This document shows, one piece after another, positions 6,513 through 16,410 of a DNA stretch of 64,000 bases (its first letter is position 1; each line of letters opens with the position of its first letter). A program made the position numbers and the translations under genes. The DNA is from Pontibacter pamirensis (GTDB taxonomy: Bacteria; Bacteroidota; Bacteroidia; Cytophagales; Hymenobacteraceae), in the NCBI RefSeq assembly GCF_010015475.1, contig NZ_SSNI01000015.1, positions 1 to 64,000 on the forward strand, written 5' to 3'. The notes beneath the pieces are model-generated. The model was not told the origin of the DNA. It made no database searches and saw nothing but the letters and a program-made list of their open reading frames with translations.

Positions 6513-8750
6513 TTACTGATTTACTGAAGTTTCCTCTGGATTTATCAGCTTACGTTCCAGGAAATTTGTCATCATCTTAAAGCGGTGCATGTAAGTATTA
6601 CCGCCGTAGATGCCATGGTTGCGGTTTGGATAGTAGAAACTCTCAAACTGCTTGTCTGCATCAATCAGGGCGTCCTGCATCGCCACCGCATTCTGGAAAT
6701 GCACGTTGTCATCGCCGGTGCCATGAATCAGCAACAGGTCGCCCTGCAACTGGTCAGCGAAGGAAAGCGGTGAATTCTGGTCGTAACCGGCAGCGTTTTC
6801 CTGTGGTGTTTTCAGGTAGCGCTCGGTGTAGATTGAATCATAGAATCTCCAGTTAGTAACCGGAGCCACAGAGATACCGGCACGGAAGATACCATCGCCT
6901 TTTGTCAGGCCCAGCAGCGTCATGTAACCTCCAAAGCTATGGCCCCAGATACCGATGCGGTCTTTGTCTACGTAAGGTTGGTTTCCCAACCACTTAGCAG
7001 CCTCAATCTGGTCTTCAATTTCATACTTGCCCAGGTTGGCGTAGGTCACTTTCTTAAACTCAGCACCACGGGCACCTGTACCACGGTTGTCTACACTCAC
7101 TACCATCACGCCTTTGTCGGCCAGTGTCTGGTACCACAGGTAGTTGTTGCCGCCCCAACTGTTGGTTACCGTTTGGGAGCCTGGCCCGCCATACACAAAC
7201 ATCAGCACCGGGTACTTCTTGTTCGGGTCGAAATCGGTTGGTTTGATCATCCAGCCATTCAGTTTTGTGCCATCTGCCGTGTTCATGGTAAAGAACTCCT
7301 GCTCTGCTATATCATACTGGGCTAGCTTGTTCTTCAGTGCTTGGTTATCCTCCAACATCTTAATCAGTTTACCGTCTTTGGCGGTATGCAAACTAACAGT
7401 TGGTGGCACATTGGCAGCTGAGTAATAGTCCAGGTAATACTTAAAGTCATTGCTCATGTTCACGCGGTGCGTACCGGCTTTCTCTGTCAGGCGCTTTTTA
7501 TTCTTGCCTTTGCTGCTGATGCTATACAGGTGGCGGTCCAGCGGCGACACCTCCGTAGACATATAGTACAGGCGGTCGTTCTTCTCGTCGTAGCCCACAT
7601 AGCTGCTTACCTCCCATTTCCCGTTCGTAATCTGGCGCACCAGCTTGCCGTTCATGTTGTACAGGTACAGGTGATTGAATCCATCCTTTTCAGATGAGTG
7701 GATAAAATACTTGCCGTCGTTCAGGTAGGTCAGGTCATCTGTAATATCTATGTAAGCCTTGTCTGTTTCTTTCAGCACTACATCCGCTTTACCAGTAGTG
7801 GCATTTGCGTGTAGAATCTCCAGGGTGTTCTGCAGGCGGTTCATCTTCTGGATAGACAGCAGGTTCGGGTTGTTTGTCCACTTGATGCGCGGGATGTAGA
7901 TATCTGCCTCGTTGCCAGTATCCATTTTGACCGTTTTGCCGCTGGCTACATCATACACTGACACTTTTACCGCTGAGTTGGCCTCACCAGCTTTCGGGTA
8001 TTTAAACTTGTTGTCCTGCGGGTAGAGCTCGCCCCACATCTGCATGTTAAACTCGGGCACGTTAGCCTCATCAAAGGTATAGAAGGCAATCTTCTTGCCG
8101 TCCGGCGACCAGTCAAAGCCTTTTGCAAAGCCAAACTCCTCCTCATACACCCAATCCGCATACCCGTTGATGATGGAGTTGAATTTGCCATCAGCGGTAA
8201 TCTGCGTTTCCTGCATGTTGCTCAGGTCCACCACAAACATGTCGTTTTCGCGGGCAAAGGCAACACGCTTCGCATCCGGAGAGAAAGAAGCATATAGCTG
8301 TTTGCCGCCGTCGCTGAGCTTGGTCAGCTTCTTTGTCGGGATGTCGTAGATGTAAAAGTCTGCTTTGGAAGAGCGGCGGTAAATCTGTTCACTCTCTGTT
8401 GCAAACAGCACCTTCTGCTCATCAGAGCTGAAGGTATAATCGTCGAACTGGATAGGAGCATTGCCGCCAGCCGGTATAAGGTTTTCGCCTTCGATGATGG
8501 TGCTGACAGGCTGGCCGGTGGTGACGTTATACTTTACGATGTCATAGACCTTGTTTTTCTCGTCAGGCACCTGCGAGGTATAATACTGGCCGTCTTTCAT
8601 CCAGTTTACCCCATATACCGACTCTGCCCGGAAAGTACCGTCACGGTAGATATCCTCCAGCGTAATATCCTTCTTCTGCTGCGCCTGCACCACAAAGGCG
8701 AAGCAAAAAAGCACGGCAGCTAAAAGGTTTGTCTTTAATTTGATTTGCAT
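6513..8750 (-). CDS. Dipeptidyl peptidase IV (S9B prolyl oligopeptidase family)
   Basis: 745-residue exported serine peptidase that removes Xaa-Pro dipeptides from peptides. It begins with a Sec signal peptide (to about residue 24, ...FVVQAQQ). An N-terminal eight-bladed beta-propeller region (about 40-490) carries the double-Glu substrate motif in WVYEEEFGF (203-205). A C-terminal alpha/beta hydrolase holds the triad Ser605 (GHSFGGY), Asp680 (GTGDDNVHF) and His712 (NRNHGIYGG). Ser-Asp-His spacing matches mammalian DPP IV. Periplasmic DPP IV is common in proteolytic Bacteroidota. It appears to be a single-gene unit, with terminators on both sides. Confidence 0.95.
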   Translation of the reverse strand: MQIKLKTNLLAAVLFCFAFVVQAQQKKDITLEDIYRDGTFRAESVYGVNWMKDGQYYTSQVPDEKNKVYDIVKYNVTTGQPVSTIIEGENLIPAGGNAPIQFDDYTFSSDEQKVLFATESEQIYRRSSKADFYIYDIPTKKLTKLSDGGKQLYASFSPDAKRVAFARENDMFVVDLSNMQETQITADGKFNSIINGYADWVYEEEFGFAKGFDWSPDGKKIAFYTFDEANVPEFNMQMWGELYPQDNKFKYPKAGEANSAVKVSVYDVASGKTVKMDTGNEADIYIPRIKWTNNPNLLSIQKMNRLQNTLEILHANATTGKADVVLKETDKAYIDITDDLTYLNDGKYFIHSSEKDGFNHLYLYNMNGKLVRQITNGKWEVSSYVGYDEKNDRLYYMSTEVSPLDRHLYSISSKGKNKKRLTEKAGTHRVNMSNDFKYYLDYYSAANVPPTVSLHTAKDGKLIKMLEDNQALKNKLAQYDIAEQEFFTMNTADGTKLNGWMIKPTDFDPNKKYPVLMFVYGGPGSQTVTNSWGGNNYLWYQTLADKGVMVVSVDNRGTGARGAEFKKVTYANLGKYEIEDQIEAAKWLGNQPYVDKDRIGIWGHSFGGYMTLLGLTKGDGIFRAGISVAPVTNWRFYDSIYTERYLKTPQENAAGYDQNSPLSFADQLQGDLLLIHGTGDDNVHFQNAVAMQDALIDADKQFESFYYPNRNHGIYGGNTYMHRFKMMTNFLERKLINPEETSVNQ

Positions 8751-8871
8751 GCGATTTATTTATTGTTTTTTCCTTCCTCTAAATTATAGGAATAATATCG
8801 TTTCACCATACATCATAGCCAAAACCATACCTATACCTCCTGCAGTGGGCATAAAACCAGCCATAAACAAT

Positions 8872-8912
8872 AAAAAAACAGGCAGCTCTTTATCAGAGCT
8901 GCCTGTTTTTTT
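8872..8912 (-). terminator. Strong hairpin terminator of the FadL-like gene
   Basis: Perfect 18-bp arms (8872-8889 and 8895-8912; core ACAGGCAGCTCT) enclose the 5-nt loop TTATC. Each arm carries a run of A or T at the outside, so it can work in both directions. It lies 17 bp past the stop of the minus-strand porin gene. Confidence 0.88.
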
Positions 8913-8929
8913 GTTGTTTATGCTTTTGC

Positions 8930-10516
8930 TTAGAAGTTATACCCGATGGTTAGCAACACAGAGTTTTGTGTGTTGCTAATGTCTACCACAGGCTCACCAC
9001 TGCCGGAACTAAACTGGTATGGCGAGTAACGGCTGTCGCTTGTGCTTCTTACATAAGCCATGTCGGCATAGTAGTTCAGCAAGCGTACTCCTGCTCCTAC
9101 TGAGACAGAGTTAACGGCACCATTTAAGTCTGAGCTGGCATATGGGTCTCCTGTGTGTGCATATCCTGCACGCACCCTGAACGCCTCATAGCGGCCTTCA
9201 GCCCCTATTCTATAGCTCATAGCTGACTGGTACATATTGGAGATGCTGTTGTTCAGGCTTGAATAGAAATTACCTGAGCCATTTCCAAAATTGTCATCTG
9301 CTGAAAAACGGGTGCCTGCATAATTTACATATTCTATATCGCCGCTTACAAAGCCATATTTACCCAGGAAAACACCTACGCCACCAGACGCCCTGAAGGG
9401 TGTGGTAAGGCTATAGGAAAAATCTCCTGGCAGCTCAGAGGCACTAAAGTTTTCCGATGCTCCTGTATTCGGATTAATGGAGGTAGAATATAGGGAGCGC
9501 TGGTAAGTATCTGTAAGCGTATATGCTGTTGGCGTCTGCACAGACACTCCAATACGCAACGCATCAACTGGCCTGGCAATAACCCCAACTTTCAGGTTTA
9601 CGCCTGCCCCGCGTGTAGTAAACTGGTCAAACAACTCTAGACTATAATTTCCATCTGCAAGCGGGTTGCCATTTTCATCATAAATGGGTTCACCATATTC
9701 ATCCAAGCTTGCTACGTGATAACCAGATTCAAGAAATGTGCTTTCCTGCGTCAGATTTGTTGTTACGATACCAACAGATGCACCTACATATATCCTGTCA
9801 CGGTAACTGGTACCCACACCAATATCAATTTGATTTTGTGAACCTCTGCGCTCAATCGTTTCGCTTTGGGCTACATCACCTAAATTATAAAGTGGAACTG
9901 CATACCGTCCTAAATCATTATCCAGTATATCGATGAGATAGTTGCTAAAAGCTAAACCTTCTATGCTAACTTCCTGCCCAAACTCGGCATCTAAGCTTTC
10001 TTCAAGCGTCTCGCCACCAAGCAGGGTTCTGTTATTTGCCTGATCCGCAAAGTAGTCGACAATTGTATTGGGCGGGGTATTGATATTGTTGTAGCTGATG
10101 CGCTGATTAAAGTTGTTAAGCCTTGTGAGGCCTATGCCAAAGTTAAGGCCGCGCCAATCACTTAAGTCCTCGTCTCCTTTGCGATTAGAGAGCACTATAC
10201 CTGCCTGCGGAATGGTGAGCAGGTTGCGCTCATCTGACTGCCGTGCCCCGTTTATATTGGTATCTGTTGTGTTGAACTGTAATGCCGGTGTGAAACTGAA
10301 CTCTGACCGGCGGAACATACCCAAACCGGCAGGGTTAGCTGAAAGGCTGGAAATATCAGCACCTAATGCGGTTTGTGCGCCTCCTAAGCCTTGTATACGT
10401 GCAGAGCCTGTTACGCCCAGTTGAGTGTAGCGCAGGGCATCCACCTCGGTTTGAGCAAAAGCAGTTCCGCTCCAGCCTAGCGCAAGCGCCAGACTGGCCA
10501 AAACTATCTTCTTCAT
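8930..10516 (-). CDS. Outer-membrane transport protein, OMPP1/FadL/TodX-like
   Basis: 528 residues with a clear Sec signal peptide (MKKIVLASLALALGWSGTAFA). After it come the conserved features of FadL-type hydrophobic-compound channels: GSARIQGLGGAQTALGAD followed by SSLSANPAGLGMFRRSEFSFTPAL. The rest alternates aromatic beta-strands, and the protein ends with the outer-membrane terminal strand NSVLLTIGYNF (C-terminal Phe). It probably forms a 14-strand barrel passing hydrophobic substrates. The substrate cannot be read from sequence. It is preceded by the low-complexity lipoprotein gene on the same strand with a short gap. Confidence 0.85.
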   Translation of the reverse strand: MKKIVLASLALALGWSGTAFAQTEVDALRYTQLGVTGSARIQGLGGAQTALGADISSLSANPAGLGMFRRSEFSFTPALQFNTTDTNINGARQSDERNLLTIPQAGIVLSNRKGDEDLSDWRGLNFGIGLTRLNNFNQRISYNNINTPPNTIVDYFADQANNRTLLGGETLEESLDAEFGQEVSIEGLAFSNYLIDILDNDLGRYAVPLYNLGDVAQSETIERRGSQNQIDIGVGTSYRDRIYVGASVGIVTTNLTQESTFLESGYHVASLDEYGEPIYDENGNPLADGNYSLELFDQFTTRGAGVNLKVGVIARPVDALRIGVSVQTPTAYTLTDTYQRSLYSTSINPNTGASENFSASELPGDFSYSLTTPFRASGGVGVFLGKYGFVSGDIEYVNYAGTRFSADDNFGNGSGNFYSSLNNSISNMYQSAMSYRIGAEGRYEAFRVRAGYAHTGDPYASSDLNGAVNSVSVGAGVRLLNYYADMAYVRSTSDSRYSPYQFSSGSGEPVVDISNTQNSVLLTIGYNF

Positions 10517-10545
10517 GTTATCTTGGTTTTTGCTTTACTGATTAA

Positions 10546-11775
10546 TTAATTTCCCCCTCTTGGTGGACGACCGCCTCCACCGCTGCTACCAGAGGAACCG
10601 CTGCTACGTGGCATTGGAGAGCTACGTACCGGGCTCTCGTAAGTACGGGTCGGACGACTTTCATACGTACGGGTCGGGCGGCTTTCAGTTGGGCGAACGC
10701 GCTGTTGCTGCTGCTGTCGCTGTTGTGGTTGTCTGTATTCCTGCGTACGGGTACGACGCTCAATTCTTGCTGGCGCAGCGCGTTGCTCCTGCTGGTTGTT
10801 GATGGCAGGTGTACGTCTGGTACGGCTTGGGCGATTTGGCAGTGCTCTTTTTTCTCCTTCAGTAGCCCTTACTCCTTCTGTTGTCCTCACGTTACCTTCT
10901 GTCCGTATCGGAGTAGTTACAGTTTCACCTCTGCGGGAAGGACGACCAACACTCTCTGAGCCTATGGCTTGCCTGCCGATGCTCTCTCCCTGATTCACGC
11001 CACCTCTTGTAGGTCTGCGTAAAGCCGGGTTGTCTGTTACCACCGCACTGCGGGAATTTCGTGGGCTATTCTGTATTCTCACAGGGTTTCCGATTATAAC
11101 CGGACGGTCATAGAAGCCGCCATAGTAAGGGTTTCCTCCATAAAATCCGTTATTGAAGCCATTACGGAAGCCATTGTAGTAACCGTACCCGTAGCTGTTA
11201 GGCCACCAACCGCCCATGCCCATCATGGGTCGGTTATAAAAACCACCACCCCAGGCCATAGGCATACCCATACCCATTCCCATACCATAGCCGATGTTAA
11301 TGTTTAGGCCGCGGTTCCAGCCCCCCCAATATGGGCTGCGACGGAATGAGTTGTAGTAAAACGGGTCATCAAAGAATGGGTCGTAAAACGGATCATGAAA
11401 AGCGTAACTGGACATACGAGGAGTAAAAGCTGTACCCCAGTATGGGTCTACAAAAGAATAGCTTGGCTGATACCAGTTATTACGGGCATCATATTCGCGT
11501 CCGTCGTAGTATTCGTCACCAACATAATCATCTGTTCTGGCGGTGCTACCTGAATATTCAGGGTTTATCACCTCTCCTTCGCCAAATGCCTCGTCTACGG
11601 TAAGGTCATCATATCTTTGAGATGTTGTCGCCTCTGGCGCCACATACTCGGTTTTATCTGATGAACTGTAGTACATATCATCATACTCCGTAGATTGCAT
11701 GGCAATAGGAGTGCTACATCCTGCTGCCAATAGTGTGAGCATGGGGGCTATCGTAAGTAACTTATATTTTTTCAT
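10546..11775 (-). CDS. Low-complexity lipoprotein, Tyr/Gly-rich centre and Arg/Gln-rich tail
   Basis: No family recognised. The start was set at ATG 11775 (MKKYKLLTIAPMLTLLAAGC), which gives a lipoprotein signal ending in LLAAGC; an ATG 33 bp further upstream adds an unlikely leader. From the Cys, an acidic Tyr/Asp-rich part (about 20-110) is followed by a Gly/Met/Tyr/Asn-rich part (about 130-240, GMGMGMPMAWGGG). The tail is basic, rich in Arg, Pro, Gln and Ser, with imperfect repeats of RPTRTYES and ends in Gly-rich SSGSSGGGGRPPRGG. It is probably surface-exposed and disordered. Possibly co-transcribed with the FadL-like gene 30 bp downstream. Confidence 0.7.
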   Translation of the reverse strand: MKKYKLLTIAPMLTLLAAGCSTPIAMQSTEYDDMYYSSSDKTEYVAPEATTSQRYDDLTVDEAFGEGEVINPEYSGSTARTDDYVGDEYYDGREYDARNNWYQPSYSFVDPYWGTAFTPRMSSYAFHDPFYDPFFDDPFYYNSFRRSPYWGGWNRGLNINIGYGMGMGMGMPMAWGGGFYNRPMMGMGGWWPNSYGYGYYNGFRNGFNNGFYGGNPYYGGFYDRPVIIGNPVRIQNSPRNSRSAVVTDNPALRRPTRGGVNQGESIGRQAIGSESVGRPSRRGETVTTPIRTEGNVRTTEGVRATEGEKRALPNRPSRTRRTPAINNQQEQRAAPARIERRTRTQEYRQPQQRQQQQQRVRPTESRPTRTYESRPTRTYESPVRSSPMPRSSGSSGSSGGGGRPPRGGN

Positions 11776-11815
11776 GGCCTGCTGCTGTAAAAGATTGTCT
11801 ATTTTCAAGCTATAT

Positions 11816-11823
11816 CAAAGATA
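11816..11823 (-). promoter_or_regulatory. Candidate -7 box of the low-complexity lipoprotein gene
   Basis: On the minus strand this reads TATCTTTG, matching the Bacteroidota -7 consensus TAnnTTTG, 40 bp upstream of the chosen start. A TTTG for the -33 position exists (11838-11841) but the gap is only 14 bp, shorter than usual, so the assignment is tentative. Confidence 0.35.
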
Positions 11824-11971
11824 AACACACAATGGTGCAAAACCTTATCTATAGTACAATATATTAACGTAATTTTGAGCCAGAATGATATGTGGCTTTT
11901 GTCTATAAAGATGCAAATTCTGTTCCAAAAGCCTTAAGAATAGGCTATTTATAATAAAATTAGTTTAAAAG

Positions 11972-13450
11972 ATGAGTAAAGGGTTACCTAAAAGAAGCGA
12001 AGACTACTCCTTGTGGTATAATGAACTGGTAAAAAAAGCTGGCTTGGCCGAAAACTCTGCCGTCCGCGGGTGTATGGTCATTAAACCATACGGTTTCGCT
12101 ATCTGGGAGAAAATGCAGCGCGTGCTGGACGATATGTTTAAAGCAACAGGGCACCAGAACGCTTACTTCCCGCTATTTGTACCCAAGAGCCTGTTTGAAG
12201 CCGAGGAACAAAATGCAGAGGGCTTTGCGAAAGAGTGCGCCGTGGTTACCCATTACCGTCTGCAAACTGACCCCGACAACCCCGGCAAGCTGCGTGTTGA
12301 CCCGAACGCTAAACTGGAGGAAGAGCTGATTGTGCGCCCTACCTCAGAGGCAATTATCTGGAGCACGTACAAAAATTGGATCCAGAGTTACCGCGACCTG
12401 CCCCTGCTGATTAACCAGTGGGCGAACGTGGTGCGCTGGGAAATGCGCACGCGCCTATTCCTGCGCACAGCCGAATTTCTGTGGCAGGAAGGCCATACGG
12501 CGCATGCCACTGCCGAAGAGGCCATTGCCGAGACAAAGCAGATGATGGAGGTATATGCCACTTTTGCCGAGCAATACATCGCGCTGCCAGTAGTAAGGGG
12601 CGTGAAAACACCAAGCGAGCGCTTTGCCGGCGCCCTCGACACCTACTGCATTGAAGGATTGATGCAGGATGGCAAAGCACTGCAGGCCGGCACATCGCAT
12701 TTCCTGGGGCAGAACTTTGCCCAGGCGTTTGACGTGAAGTTTGCCACAAAAGAAGGAGGCCTGGAGCACGTATGGGGTACATCCTGGGGCGTGAGCACCC
12801 GCCTGATGGGTGCGCTCGTTATGGCCCATTCCGACGACGAAGGTTTGGTACTGCCTCCAAAGCTGGCGCCTATACAGGTAGTGATTGTGCCGATTTACAA
12901 AGGAGAAGAGCAACTGGCCAAAATCAGCGAAAAGGTAAATGCTCTGAAAAAAGAACTGGAAAGCAAAAGCATCAGCGTGAAGTTTGATGACCGCGACACC
13001 GAGCGTCCGGGCTTTAAGTTTGCCGAGTGGGAGCTGAAGGGTGTACCGGTACGCTTAGCCATCGGTGCCCGCGACCTGGAGAACGGCACGGCCGAAGTCG
13101 CCCGCCGCGACACAAAAGAGAAGAGCACGCAGGCGTTTGACTCACTCGCCGACTATATCCCTGCCCTGCTGGACGAGATACAGGAGAACATCTACAACAG
13201 GGCCTTCACTTACCGGGAGGAGCATACCACCAAGGTAGTTTCTTATGAGGAGTTTAAGGAGGTGCTGGAAAGCAAAGGAGGTTTTGTGCTGGCGCATTGG
13301 GATGGCACCCCGGAGACAGAGGAGCGCATTAAAGAAGAGACAAAGGCAACTATCCGCTGCATCGCCCTAAACACGGAAGAGGAAGAAGGCGTGGACATGC
13401 TGACAGGCAAGCCAAGCAAGCAGCGCGTATATTTTGCTAAAGCATACTAA
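11972..13450 (+). CDS. proS: Proline--tRNA ligase, archaeal/eukaryotic-type (ProS type 3)
   Basis: 492-residue class II aminoacyl-tRNA synthetase that charges tRNA-Pro. It opens with the type-3 ProS form [14 protein letters not shown] and lacks the inserted editing domain of bacterial-type ProS. Motif regions are visible: [10 protein letters not shown] (motif 2 area, about 112-121), LWQEGHTAH, the proline-binding [16 protein letters not shown] (about 233-248) and a [13 protein letters not shown] motif 3. An anticodon-binding domain follows (about 285-390). The C-terminus ends FAKAY with a terminal Tyr, as usual for this type. It is a single gene with its own terminator. Confidence 0.96.
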   Translation: MSKGLPKRSEDYSLWYNELVKKAGLAENSAVRGCMVIKPYGFAIWEKMQRVLDDMFKATGHQNAYFPLFVPKSLFEAEEQNAEGFAKECAVVTHYRLQTDPDNPGKLRVDPNAKLEEELIVRPTSEAIIWSTYKNWIQSYRDLPLLINQWANVVRWEMRTRLFLRTAEFLWQEGHTAHATAEEAIAETKQMMEVYATFAEQYIALPVVRGVKTPSERFAGALDTYCIEGLMQDGKALQAGTSHFLGQNFAQAFDVKFATKEGGLEHVWGTSWGVSTRLMGALVMAHSDDEGLVLPPKLAPIQVVIVPIYKGEEQLAKISEKVNALKKELESKSISVKFDDRDTERPGFKFAEWELKGVPVRLAIGARDLENGTAEVARRDTKEKSTQAFDSLADYIPALLDEIQENIYNRAFTYREEHTTKVVSYEEFKEVLESKGGFVLAHWDGTPETEERIKEETKATIRCIALNTEEEEGVDMLTGKPSKQRVYFAKAY

Positions 13451-13490
13451 TTTCGTTGTTCATAATCTGCCGTAGCAACAGCTTTGTACA

Positions 13491-13524
13491 AACGCCGCCT
13501 CCCTTACCCGGAGGTGGCGTTTTA
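13491..13524 (+). terminator. Terminator of proS
   Basis: AACGCCGCCTCC (13491-13502) pairs with GGAGGTGGCGTT (13510-13521) with one wobble and a 7-nt loop, followed by T residues. It lies about 40 bp past the proS stop. The rest of the gap to 13736 shows nothing I can name. Confidence 0.7.
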
Positions 13525-13736
13525 CTTTAGACTGAGTTCAAAATACTAGCTGCTTCATCTCATTATATTGACAAACTTTTTGAGTCTCAAGCGGTTCAAC
13601 AATATCAGCTTGTAGCGCAAGCAGCCTCGTGAACAGGTAGACATTCTTAACTTAGCTAAAAGCAAGGCTTACCCATAAATATTCCCTCATCCTTATGAAG
13701 AATTCCCTATATTTACCTATATAAACGCACCGCACG

Positions 13737-14210
13737 ATGTTACTGGACTGGGTTACAGTTGTATTACTCATTGGTATTGGCTTGCTCCTCATTATTGTGG
13801 AGTTAATTTTTGTGCCCGGCACTACCATTGTTGGTATAATAGGGCTTGTACTTGCTGCCATTGGCATCTGGATCGGCTATACTGCGCTGGGCTCCACTAT
13901 CGGGCACATCATACTTGCATGCACAATATTAATAGGCGCATTGGCTTTTGTCTACAGCTTCCGCTCCGAAAGCTGGTCTCAGTTTGCTTTAAAAAACCAG
14001 AACCGCGGCCATGTAAACGAAGATAACCCCCATCTGCTGGAAGTAGGCGAGGTTGGCAAAACGGTATCAGCGCTGCGCCCACAGGGCACTGCGCTGTTCG
14101 CAGAGCGCCACCACGAGGTCCAGACCCAGGGCGAGTTTGTAGCGCCAAACAAGACAGTCCGCATCATTGTATTAAGTCAAAATAAGATTGTAGTAGAAGA
14201 AGTCAGCTAA
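13737..14210 (+). CDS. NfeD-family membrane protein (short form)
   Basis: 157 residues. Two or three hydrophobic segments fill residues 1-75 ([39 protein letters not shown]), and a small C-terminal OB-fold-like NfeD domain follows ([22 protein letters not shown] ... [16 protein letters not shown]). This is the short NfeD type without the N-terminal protease domain. It lies 10 bp upstream of a flotillin-like gene, the standard nfeD-floA pair, and the two are probably one operon. The family is thought to work with the flotillin scaffold in membrane organisation. Confidence 0.88.
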   Translation: MLLDWVTVVLLIGIGLLLIIVELIFVPGTTIVGIIGLVLAAIGIWIGYTALGSTIGHIILACTILIGALAFVYSFRSESWSQFALKNQNRGHVNEDNPHLLEVGEVGKTVSALRPQGTALFAERHHEVQTQGEFVAPNKTVRIIVLSQNKIVVEEVS

Positions 14211-14220
14211 ACTAACACGC

Positions 14221-15207
14221 ATGGAAAACCTATCGGTATTATTAATTATTGCAGGGGTCATTGTTGCCCTGATGATATTCCTGTACTTTGTGCCTATCAG
14301 CCTTTGGATCACGGCGTTGTTCTCCGGTGTAAAGGTTGGCCTGGCGGAGCTGGTATTCATGCGCATCCGCAAAGTACCGCCCAGCCTTATTGTCAACTCC
14401 ATGATAAATGCCACCAAAGCGGGCATCGACCTGACCACCACTGAACTGGAAACACACTACCTGGCAGGCGGCAACGTACCTACCGTTATCAAAGCGCTTA
14501 TTTCTGCTGACAAGGCGAATATTCCGCTTTCTTTCAAGCAAGCCACCGCCATAGACCTGGCCGGCCGTAACGTATTTGAAGCCGTAACCACCTCTGTTAA
14601 CCCGAAAGTAATCAATACGCCTAACGTGGCCGCTGTGGCACAGGATGGCATTCAGCTAATTGCAAAAGCCCGCGTTACGGTGCGTGCCAACATCAACCAA
14701 CTGGTAGGTGGTGCCGGCGAAGAAACCATTCTGGCGCGTGTGGGTGAGGGCATTGTCACTTCTATCGGTTCTTCTACCTCTCACAAGAGCGTTCTGGAGA
14801 ACCCTGACATCATTTCTAAACTGGTTTTACAGAAAGGTCTGGATGCGGGCACAGCCTACGAGATTCTTTCCATTGATATTGCCGACATTGATGTGGGCGA
14901 GAACATTGGTGCCAAGCTGCAGATTGACCAAGCCGGTGCCGATTTAAAGGTGGCTGAAGCAAAAGCCGAAGAGCGTCGTGCCATGGCCGTAGCCGTAGAG
15001 CAGGAAATGAAAGCCAAGGCACAGGAAGCCCGCGCCAACGTTATACAGGCGGAGGTAGAAGTGCCGCAGGCCATTGCAGCAGCTTTCCGCAGCGGCCAGT
15101 TAGGCATCATGGACTACTACCGCATGCAGAACATCCAATCCGACACCGACATGCGCAACTCCATCGCTAACCCAGGGCAGGGCGGCCAGAACAAGCCTAA
15201 AGAATAG
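14221..15207 (+). CDS. floA: Flotillin-like protein FloA
   Basis: 328 residues. One N-terminal membrane segment (about 8-40) precedes an SPFH/PHB-type domain. Family signatures include [47 protein letters not shown] and the C-terminal coiled region [35 protein letters not shown]. It ends with the [21 protein letters not shown] motif that is specific to FloA/UPF0365. FloA assembles membrane microdomains. It follows nfeD by 10 bp. Confidence 0.95.
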   Translation: MENLSVLLIIAGVIVALMIFLYFVPISLWITALFSGVKVGLAELVFMRIRKVPPSLIVNSMINATKAGIDLTTTELETHYLAGGNVPTVIKALISADKANIPLSFKQATAIDLAGRNVFEAVTTSVNPKVINTPNVAAVAQDGIQLIAKARVTVRANINQLVGGAGEETILARVGEGIVTSIGSSTSHKSVLENPDIISKLVLQKGLDAGTAYEILSIDIADIDVGENIGAKLQIDQAGADLKVAEAKAEERRAMAVAVEQEMKAKAQEARANVIQAEVEVPQAIAAAFRSGQLGIMDYYRMQNIQSDTDMRNSIANPGQGGQNKPKE

Positions 15208-15225
15208 CAGGGAATTTAAAGACTT

Positions 15226-15270
15226 AAAATAAGCGGCTACACTTCGTCATGAGGTGTAGCCGCTTATTTT
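15226..15270 (+). terminator. Terminator of the nfeD-floA operon
   Basis: Perfect 17-bp arms 15226-15242 and 15254-15270 (AAGCGGCTACAC core) around an 11-nt loop, with T-rich sequence after it. It lies 18 bp past the floA stop. Confidence 0.88.
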
Positions 15271-15399
15271 ATAGGACTGGCAAGAGTTAAGGTTGTTTTT
15301 GGAAGTTTGAGAAGGAGATGCTTCTTAGTTAGCCTATAAGCCCGATTATGAACTGTGTTAAAAAGCAACTGTATTAGTGCTTATTTTTAGGTGCTGCGC

Positions 15400-16356
15400 T
15401 TAACAATTTTCAACATAAACCTCTCCGGATTTTACCATACCAAAGACCTGCTTTATGAGCTTGTTCATCACCGCTACCAAGGCTACCTTCTTTGCTTTTC
15501 CTGCCGCCACCATCCGATCATACAGCTCCTGGCAAGCCTTGTTGTGAACTTTTGCCGCCATGGCACACATGTAGAGCATGGCCCTTATGTTTTTGTCCCC
15601 GATCCTGCTGATCCCCCTATAGCCGCGGATGGAGGTGCCAGACTCATTGATGCAGGGGCTGATCCCGATAAAGGCGCTGAACTGCCTGGCTGATGTAAAG
15701 TTTCTGAACCCGCCAGAGACAATAATAAGCTCTATGGCAGACTTGGTGCTGATGCCGGGAATGGTCTGCAGCAAGGTAAACAGCTCCTGGCAGTGCTCTT
15801 CTGCCAGCTGTTGCATCTGTTCCTCTAGTCTCCCGATTTGTTTTTCTATGCTTGTCAAGACCGCTTTACAGGCCTTTAGAGCAGCTTTATCCGCTTCCTC
15901 CAATTGGGACAGGGCATGCAACTGGTTCAGGAAAGAGCGCTTGCTCTTGACAAGCAATTTCATTGACATGCGCTGTTGCTGCAGTTTCCTCATGAAGGGA
16001 GCTGGCGGCTCGTAGAGCTTTGGCTGCATGCGCTCCCCGTACTCTGCGATCAGCACCGCATCGACCTTGTCTGTTTTCGTCCTCTTTAACTTGGTCTGGG
16101 CAAAGCGCTTGATCTGCAAAGGATTCACCACCGACACCTTAATGCCTTTTTCATACAAGGCAATGGCCAGCTGCAGGCTGTAAACCCCTGTTGCCTCCAT
16201 AATGCACCAGGAGTAATCTGGCAGACTTTTAAGAAAGCTGTTAATACCCTTCTTGTCGTTTTGGTGCAAGGAGGTGGCTACTTTGCCTACTAGTTTTGTA
16301 GCCACCACAAAACTATCTTTGGCCACATCGATACCGGTGTAAGTTTGTTCCATCAT
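15400..16356 (-). CDS. IS110-family transposase (DEDD recombinase)
   Basis: About 318 residues from ATG 16356 (an adjacent ATG at 16353 is equally likely; a longer frame to 16410 adds a poorly placed leader). The N-terminal DEDD domain shows TGIDVAKDSF (first Asp), CIMEATGVYSL (Glu) and KTDKVDAVLIAEYGE (Asp/Asp). A coiled-coil linker follows (about 155-210). The C-terminal IS116/IS110/IS902 domain shows IPGISTKSAIELI, FSAFIGISPCINESGTSIRGYRGISRIGDKNIR; the Ser in ESGTSIRG is the proposed catalytic serine. No frameshift or stop interrupts it, so it could be active. The family inserts DNA guided by a structured RNA from the element's noncoding end. Confidence 0.93.
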   Translation of the reverse strand: MMEQTYTGIDVAKDSFVVATKLVGKVATSLHQNDKKGINSFLKSLPDYSWCIMEATGVYSLQLAIALYEKGIKVSVVNPLQIKRFAQTKLKRTKTDKVDAVLIAEYGERMQPKLYEPPAPFMRKLQQQRMSMKLLVKSKRSFLNQLHALSQLEEADKAALKACKAVLTSIEKQIGRLEEQMQQLAEEHCQELFTLLQTIPGISTKSAIELIIVSGGFRNFTSARQFSAFIGISPCINESGTSIRGYRGISRIGDKNIRAMLYMCAMAAKVHNKACQELYDRMVAAGKAKKVALVAVMNKLIKQVFGMVKSGEVYVENC

Positions 16357-16410
16357 GCTGTGTTTATCATATAACTTTTGACAAAAGGTAGCTTCTCTTT
16401 CACTTAACAT

